Shown: one piece after another, positions 61,301 to 64,000 of the stretch
Layout of the letters: each line of letters begins with the position of its first letter
Numbering within the stretch: position 1 is the stretch's first letter
Assembly (NCBI RefSeq): GCF_051251565.1
Contig: NZ_JBPOFB010000014.1
Span: 3,521 to 67,520, forward strand
Direction of reading: 5' to 3'
Origin: Marivita sp051251565
GTDB lineage: Bacteria > Pseudomonadota > Alphaproteobacteria > Rhodobacterales > Rhodobacteraceae
Length of the DNA stretch: 64,000 nucleotides
The notes under the pieces: generated by a model
The model's input: the letters and a program-made list of their open reading frames with translations, nothing else
Database searches by the model: none
Told to the model about the DNA's origin: nothing
Position numbers and translations under genes: made by a program

Positions 61301-63190
61301 GTCGTCGTCGCCGTCCCAGCCGATGATGCTGTCCGCGCCGCCCGCTGCTTCGACCCCTTCGAACATCTGCACATTGTCGAGCGAGACGCCTTGACGGTCC
61401 ACGCTTCCCAGCCCCGAGAAGGTCAGCGTGTTCGATCCGTCGCCCGATCCTCCGATCAGGTGGAACTCATAACTCCGCCAATCGCCGTCCACCCCGTCAA
61501 TGGTGCCCACAACATCGCCGTTCCAGATCACTTGAATCTGGTTGTCGTCCAGAGTGCCGTCGGAGCCGTCGGCTTTGTCGGCCATATCGAACCGCAGAAC
61601 ATAAACCTGGCCATCGGTGACACCCGCGACCGCCTGGCTGACGACCATGTGCTCGCCAAGCCCGGCCTCCATGTCCAGCCAGTTATTGCCTTCGGTCGCG
61701 TTGAGCCCGCTCCGCCCGCTATTGTCGAACTCGATGTTGTAGCCGTTGGCATCGGTCCAACCCGGCGCGGCGCCGCCAGCCCCGGAAAAGCCCCAGACCA
61801 CGCTGGTCATTCCCGTCGTGTCCTCGAAGGACCCGTTGACGATCAGGTTCGGCCCGGTGGTGGTAAAGTCGTCCCCCGAGATGGTGTCGTTGCCCCATTC
61901 CGCGTCGATCGTGTCGGCCCCGGCGCCGCCGAAAGCAACGTTGTTTCCGGGTCCAAGATTGAGCTGATCGTTACCGGCTTCGCCATGGACGGTGTCGTCG
62001 CCGTCACCTGACCAGACCGTGTCATTGCCATCGCCCGCGCGCACGGAATCTGCATCGCTTTCGCCGATTGCATCGCCATTGTCGATCCACTCGCCATCTG
62101 CATCAAACTCGAACTGGCCCATCTGGTCGTCACCAGACGTGCCGTCGACCACGCCATCGGGCGTCAACTCGACGACGCTTTCGATTTCGCTGAATTGGAG
62201 CGTATCGCCCGAGTTGAAGGTGACGGTGCCGCTTTCGGCAGTTGTGTAGGTTATGAAATCGACATGGCTGACATAGAGTGTGTCGTTGTCATCACCGCCT
62301 TCGCCGCCGACAATCGTGTCGCCCGCATTGCCCCAGATCTGGTCGGCATCGTCACCACCGTTGATCAGGTCGGCGCCTTCGCCTCCGGTCAGAACGTCGT
62401 AGCCGGTATTGCCGCGGATCGTGTCGCTGCCCAGATCCCCGACGATCCGGTCTTCATCGGCACCACCTACCAGCCAATCGTTTTCAGCCCCGCCGTCGAT
62501 CCAGTCATTGCCGGCGCCGCCATCAACTGAATCGTCACCGCCATAGCCGAAGACCAGGTCATTTCCAGCTTCGCCAAATATGGTGTCGGCGGATGCATCT
62601 TCCCAACCGCCTTCAAGATGATCGGCTCCGTCGCCGCCATAGATCAGGTCGGCCCCGGCACCGCCATTGACGAAATCGTCGGCATTTCCGCCGTCGAGCG
62701 TGTCGTCGCCGCTTTCGCCGAAGAGCTGGTCGTTGTTATTGTCGCCCGTGATCGAATCGTTGTCTGCACCCCCGTAGATCAGGTCGGTCCCGGCATTGCC
62801 CACCAGCGTATCTGCGCCGCCATTGCCGTAGATCGTATCTGCACCGGCGTCGCCCGACAGGGAATCCGCACCGCTGTTTCCGTCCAGCACATCAGCGCCG
62901 GCTGTGCCCGAGACGGTATCGGCACCCTGAACGCCTGAAATGCTGGTGAAGTAGTCAAGCAGGGTCGCGCCACCAAGATTGGCGTCGGCTCCGGAAACCC
63001 CTGCTTCGCCCACGGTGAACGTGGTCGACCCGTCAGAAAGGGTAATGATTCCAGTGGCCTGATTAACCTGAACCGTGAAGGAGGGATCAAGACCCGAAAA
63101 ATCGAGCGTGTGACCTGTTGAAGACTCGCTGACACTAGCCCAGAAACTGCCGGAGGTCCAATTCAACGTCGTAACTGTATACGTGGCCAT
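55388..63190 (-). CDS. Giant RTX (hemolysin-type calcium-binding) protein with C-terminal Hint domain
   Basis: A 2600-residue protein. Residues 1-95 are a non-repetitive leader typical of Roseobacter RTX proteins (MATYTVTTLNWTSGSFW...). From about 95 to 2340, many blocks of GGxGxDxLx nonapeptides (for example GGAGNDTIDGG) form calcium-binding beta-rolls. Between blocks lie other folds: a jelly-roll-like domain at about 445-620 (IVNGSFEDTTGMTSVVWGF, WNGDVVGTIDGVDGDWRSY) and insertions near 960-1030, 1290-1420 and 1660-1790. A Hint domain starts at Cys ~2389 (VCFVAGTQINTPDG), with SPQHRILV later. There is no signal peptide; type I secretion is expected, but no transporter is adjacent. It is probably a cell-surface or matrix protein. 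Confidence 0.93.
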   Translation of the reverse strand: MATYTVTTLNWTSGSFWASVSESSTGHTLDFSGLDPSFTVQVNQATGIITLSDGSTTFTVGEAGVSGADANLGGATLLDYFTSISGVQGADTVSGTAGADVLDGNSGADSLSGDAGADTIYGNGGADTLVGNAGTDLIYGGADNDSITGDNNNDQLFGESGDDTLDGGNADDFVNGGAGADLIYGGDGADHLEGGWEDASADTIFGEAGNDLVFGYGGDDSVDGGAGNDWIDGGAENDWLVGGADEDRIVGDLGSDTIRGNTGYDVLTGGEGADLINGGDDADQIWGNAGDTIVGGEGGDDNDTLYVSHVDFITYTTAESGTVTFNSGDTLQFSEIESVVELTPDGVVDGTSGDDQMGQFEFDADGEWIDNGDAIGESDADSVRAGDGNDTVWSGDGDDTVHGEAGNDQLNLGPGNNVAFGGAGADTIDAEWGNDTISGDDFTTTGPNLIVNGSFEDTTGMTSVVWGFSGAGGAAPGWTDANGYNIEFDNSGRSGLNATEGNNWLDMEAGLGEHMVVSQAVAGVTDGQVYVLRFDMADKADGSDGTLDDNQIQVIWNGDVVGTIDGVDGDWRSYEFHLIGGSGDGSNTLTFSGLGSVDRQGVSLDNVQMFEGVEAAGGADSIIGWDGDDDIIGGAGNDTIDAGVGNDEVVAGSGDDNVLGGDGSDLIYGGTGNDIISGGLGDDTVDGGTGDDTLRGNEGDNLISGGDGNDRIISSSNSLDTIYGGAGEDFITTGNREQYVDGGLGNDTIIDTDIAGTSERDTLLGGDGNDSIVSNFTGTGNLADGDLIDGGAGADTLTGGDAFDTIISGEGNDSIDGGGGNDSIDGGAGNDTVRGGDGNDTLLGGDDQDRLYGGAGDDRLEGGAGNDQFFSDAGDDLILGESGRDTYFVADGFGNDTVDLGTEEIAVDSGSASEFISFYDVSSAVTITYTGSGGTATDGTNTITFDNVDGWEGAMLAGGMFDARLATFDVTYYDYGGATTAYGSAFNDLIAAYDADASDRYYDGGAGDDTLDTGGGNDTILGGTGNDDINARGGNDLIDGGDGNDTVIAGAGNDTLRGDAGNDSLIGGAGDDVLDGGANQDTLEGGEGNDTLMAGSGADVFDGGDGEDVYDIGNSLVSAFAFEVNLQDGVGSYGTTFSNIENVIGGSGDDTLIGSAANNALTGGAGNDTIDGGSGADTLEGGDGDDSISGGAGNDILSGQEGDDTFVLENGFGDDLIQGGETGETNGDTIDASGLTQNVTVDLTAGNSADSESGTISNALPPAPAGFHYVRVFEPDDPSSITGFGVYPRSDIDFTAGTFHYVLVEDDDTTLHDSQGVTGGGGSEDTTQEFAEDLDGLNTTGNGIGMPGISTYIDANGNSFTVGWLASTYDGSSTGVPFNTYLAVSDAAGGDPVGTSTWTGASSGIANVPYANFNPDEDIATFSEIEDITLGSGDDSVIGSTGDDNVTTGGGADTVVGGIGNDTFALDTGTGTGDGATDTVVLSDGHGNDTVSGFEAPTDNGDGTFNGNDQLDVSGLTSDGGTTPVSTSDVTVTDTNGDGTGDAILTFSGGESITLVGVLSSEVDTVDELVALGISDGRDFIIEGTDVADLIDTSYTGDPDGDVVDGGDGPGGTDADSILAGDGDDTIFAGLGDDTLFGGAGNDSVEGQDGDDLLIGDGPASAPGGQFGLFALDSSGTTGILVNGTYTFDSSAASTNVQVTDDENAFEDLNFSSGSTQDTGAPQVLTADITIGSTTYLAGTEIHAIAQSDIVNETTGETGNAWLIQIGPVQTGNAYWSYDISVNDGDQITWTSSNTPGVQDQQFANTTGLDYVDLVQADGQHLPSNDTLVGGIGTDTLIGGVGDDSLVAGDGADSISGGSGADWIDAGTGNDTVDGGGGNDQVFAWTGDDSVLGGAGNDTVFGQDGADTIFGGAGNDYLDGDDAVAGADSIYGEDGDDTIIGDGGNDMLSGGAGNDQIFAGADNDSVSGGDGNDQLFGEGGNDSIDAGAGNDTVLGGDGNDTIIGFEGNDSVLGGAGDDVINTRTSPGTGLPDEGYGASGNPLFYPSDADAFNDRDTVDGGIGNDSILSGDDNDLIFGGDGADTVDAGFDDDEVSGGAGADSLEGNEGNDTISGGADGDIIYGDVAPTNPDYPFFAPYDLPNDGTDLAPNNNADLLIGDGGNDTIYGQDDNDTLEGGLGDDLLDGGQDDDYLDGGEGADTLIGGAGNDLLLGGNDGSADRLDGGDGNDTLSGGGGDDILLGGAGTDDLFAGTGNDQLEGGDGNDTLDGWIGNDTITGGTGDDQIIGGDGNDTFVYVAGDGIDTISDFNFGNTGALNDNDITNNDRIDLSTFYDDIWELTADQADDGILNQSNDGVGGVDYSDNASFGSGGIVFSGATANTNFYNFENTGVVCFVAGTQINTPDGPCAVEDLKSGDLVWTKDSGALPVLFTHRSCHEWDKASHKDKPILIQKGAVNGRLPHRNLKVSPQHRILVNDPETSEEVLVPAKALTGLRGVRQMSGCRSVEYYHVVLDRHAVIDAEGVAAESFYPGPMSLQSLPITQRALLLPHLLCVAATQEVKGYAPARTFVKVKNARARIARGATIATFETKHDMWDVDIRIRA

Positions 63191-63508
63191 TCTTAAGGTA
63201 CTCTTGCTGCTTAATCATCACTGTTTTCGAACGACGAGACGGCGTACCAGTTCAGCAAGCCCCGATTCCATCACGATGGGCATTGCCAAAACACCCTTAT
63301 GCTTGGCAAACCAGACATCCCCAGTCACGTGTTGTCGTTCGTTGGCAAGATCTCCGAAGGCAGCACTCTGCTTTCAGACACATCCAACAACGCTTTGCCT
63401 AAACTCGAATGAGGGCCATAATTTTGCTGAAAAAAGGCGAGATTGAGATGAAGTGACGAAGGCAAGCTTTCTCGTTGGAGTACAGGCCATCCAGGATTTC
63501 AGATCGAG
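63191..63508. other. Gene-free upstream region of the RTX gene
   Basis: No supportable gene. The RTX promoter must lie here; an AGAGTACCTTAAGAATG context precedes its ATG on the minus strand. No shared CTRAY-type dyad was seen. Confidence 0.4.
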
Positions 63509-63593
63509 TGTCACTGTACCCTATTTAATCAGATTCTGCGGATTCAGCGCATTTTGGGGCGTTTTTGCACCCTTAATTGCAATATTTCCACAG
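63509..63593. repeat. 85-bp transposon-end-like repeat, copy B
   Basis: TGTCACTGTACCCTATTTAA followed by a second core, GCACCCTTAATTGCAATA, about 50 bases on, ending TTTCCACAG. Same length, order and direction as copy A at 9445-9529. Confidence 0.6.
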
Positions 63594-63603
63594 GCTCCAC
63601 GCC

Positions 63604-63915
63604 TCAGGATTTGACATCACCTGAGCTTTTCCAGATTGCATCGGCGCGGGTCAGAAGCGCTTCACGGTTTGCGCCGACACCAAGCTCGGATATGGCCTGA
63701 CGAGCTGCCTGCAGAGCGCTCATGGATGCACCTGGGCGGCTTGTTCCATGCGTCTTCCTGGTCGGATACTCTGTTTTCCACCGCCCAGATAACCGCTGGC
63801 CGAGGTCCTGCGACAACCCACGGGCCTGTTCAATCACCCGACGATGTTGAGGAAAGGCGCGGCGCAACTCAAAGACCATCCGTTCGTTTCCACGTAGAAT
63901 GATGGCAGCACCCAA
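63604..63915 (-). CDS. Hypothetical protein between two transposon-end repeats
   Basis: A 103-residue frame: MGAAIILRGNERMVFELRRA..., Arg-rich with helical C-terminal half (QAARQAISELGVGANREALL, TRADAIWKSSGDVKS). Its 3' end lies near repeat B and its 5' end near repeat D. It may be part of a transposon gene such as a recombinase accessory or the cut end of a larger frame; no family recognised. An internal ATG start (MVFELRRAF) is also possible. Confidence 0.4.
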   Translation of the reverse strand: MGAAIILRGNERMVFELRRAFPQHRRVIEQARGLSQDLGQRLSGRWKTEYPTRKTHGTSRPGASMSALQAARQAISELGVGANREALLTRADAIWKSSGDVKS

Positions 63916-63924
63916 AACGGGACG

Positions 63925-64000
63925 TGTCGCGTTGCCCTTAAATCTGAAACACGACGGGTTCGGGGATATTTTTTGCCCTTAATTATGAGATTCGACTGCC
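63925..64000. repeat. Transposon-end repeat, copy D (runs off the edge)
   Basis: TGTCGCGTTGCCCTTAAATC followed by a second core TTTGCCCTTAATTATGAGAT near 63970. Matches copy C at 53867. The element inside would continue to the right of the window. Confidence 0.5.

Noticed and set aside
55388..63190. Regularly repeated DNA resembling a CRISPR or satellite array
   Set aside because: Repeats are 27-base coding units of the RTX nonapeptide, not spaced by unique spacers, and keep one reading frame throughout.
1..64000. tRNA, rRNA or known riboswitch genes
   Set aside because: No cloverleaf, ribosomal or riboswitch consensus was recognised by eye. A covariance-model scan would be needed for certainty.

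Overview
The window looks like part of a genome or large replicon of an alphaproteobacterium of the Rhodobacteraceae (Roseobacter group). The gene families, the high GC of most of the window, the RTX-Hint giant protein and the insertion-sequence types all fit. No rRNA, tRNA, CRISPR array or replication origin was recognised.

Left part (1-12.4 kb): an insertion-sequence scrapyard around an AT-rich, probably acquired island. A partial gene runs off the left edge. It is followed by a decayed IS6 element (642-1458) and an IS481-type relic. Next comes a three-gene holdfast-anchor/curli-like operon (secreted HfaA-like protein, CsgG/HfaB lipoprotein pore, repetitive HfaD-like adhesin) with a LuxR-type regulator and 7TM sensor kinase behind it. 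The island closes with an IS6 remnant, a transposon-end repeat, an IS3 remnant, an IS21 element whose istA has an internal deletion, and an IS5 remnant that truncates a metal P-type ATPase.

Centre (12.4-46.4 kb): a stress/low-oxygen energy island. It holds cbpA-cbpM, an HlyD/FtsX/ABC exporter, a broken cation-efflux gene, DUF883 and DUF1469-type membrane genes, a cupin, and a complete N-ATPase operon (atpDCQRBEFAG) with sodium-type c-subunit ligands and a b subunit that carries a delta-like tail. A phaC-fabI-(MaoC/Pta)-ackA operon, an arginine deiminase operon (arcD-like, arcA, arcB, arcC), several small proteins, a Crp/Fnr regulator and a VIT-family protein follow. A 14-bp dyad CTRAY-N4-RTYAR recurs upstream of many of these units and of the Crp/Fnr gene, which suggests one shared regulon: ATP from arginine and acyl phosphates, PHB as redox sink, and the N-ATPase spending ATP on ion export. 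An intact IS1595-type transposon (34349-37310, 8-bp duplication TTAAATTT) carrying a Panacea-domain gene, a membrane protein and a P63C gene is inserted in this island.

Right part (46.4-64 kb): a flavin/haem electron-transfer cluster (ApbE, PepSY-flavoreductase, DUF2271 with an in-frame stop, Asp-rich protein, cytochrome b, PepSY protein) with a divergent OmpR/QseBC-type two-component system. Then come a mutated ISL3 element, a 2600-residue RTX protein with a C-terminal Hint domain, and further transposon-end repeats matching those at 9.4 kb and 53.9 kb. Broken genes are unusually frequent, so parts of this region appear to be decaying.
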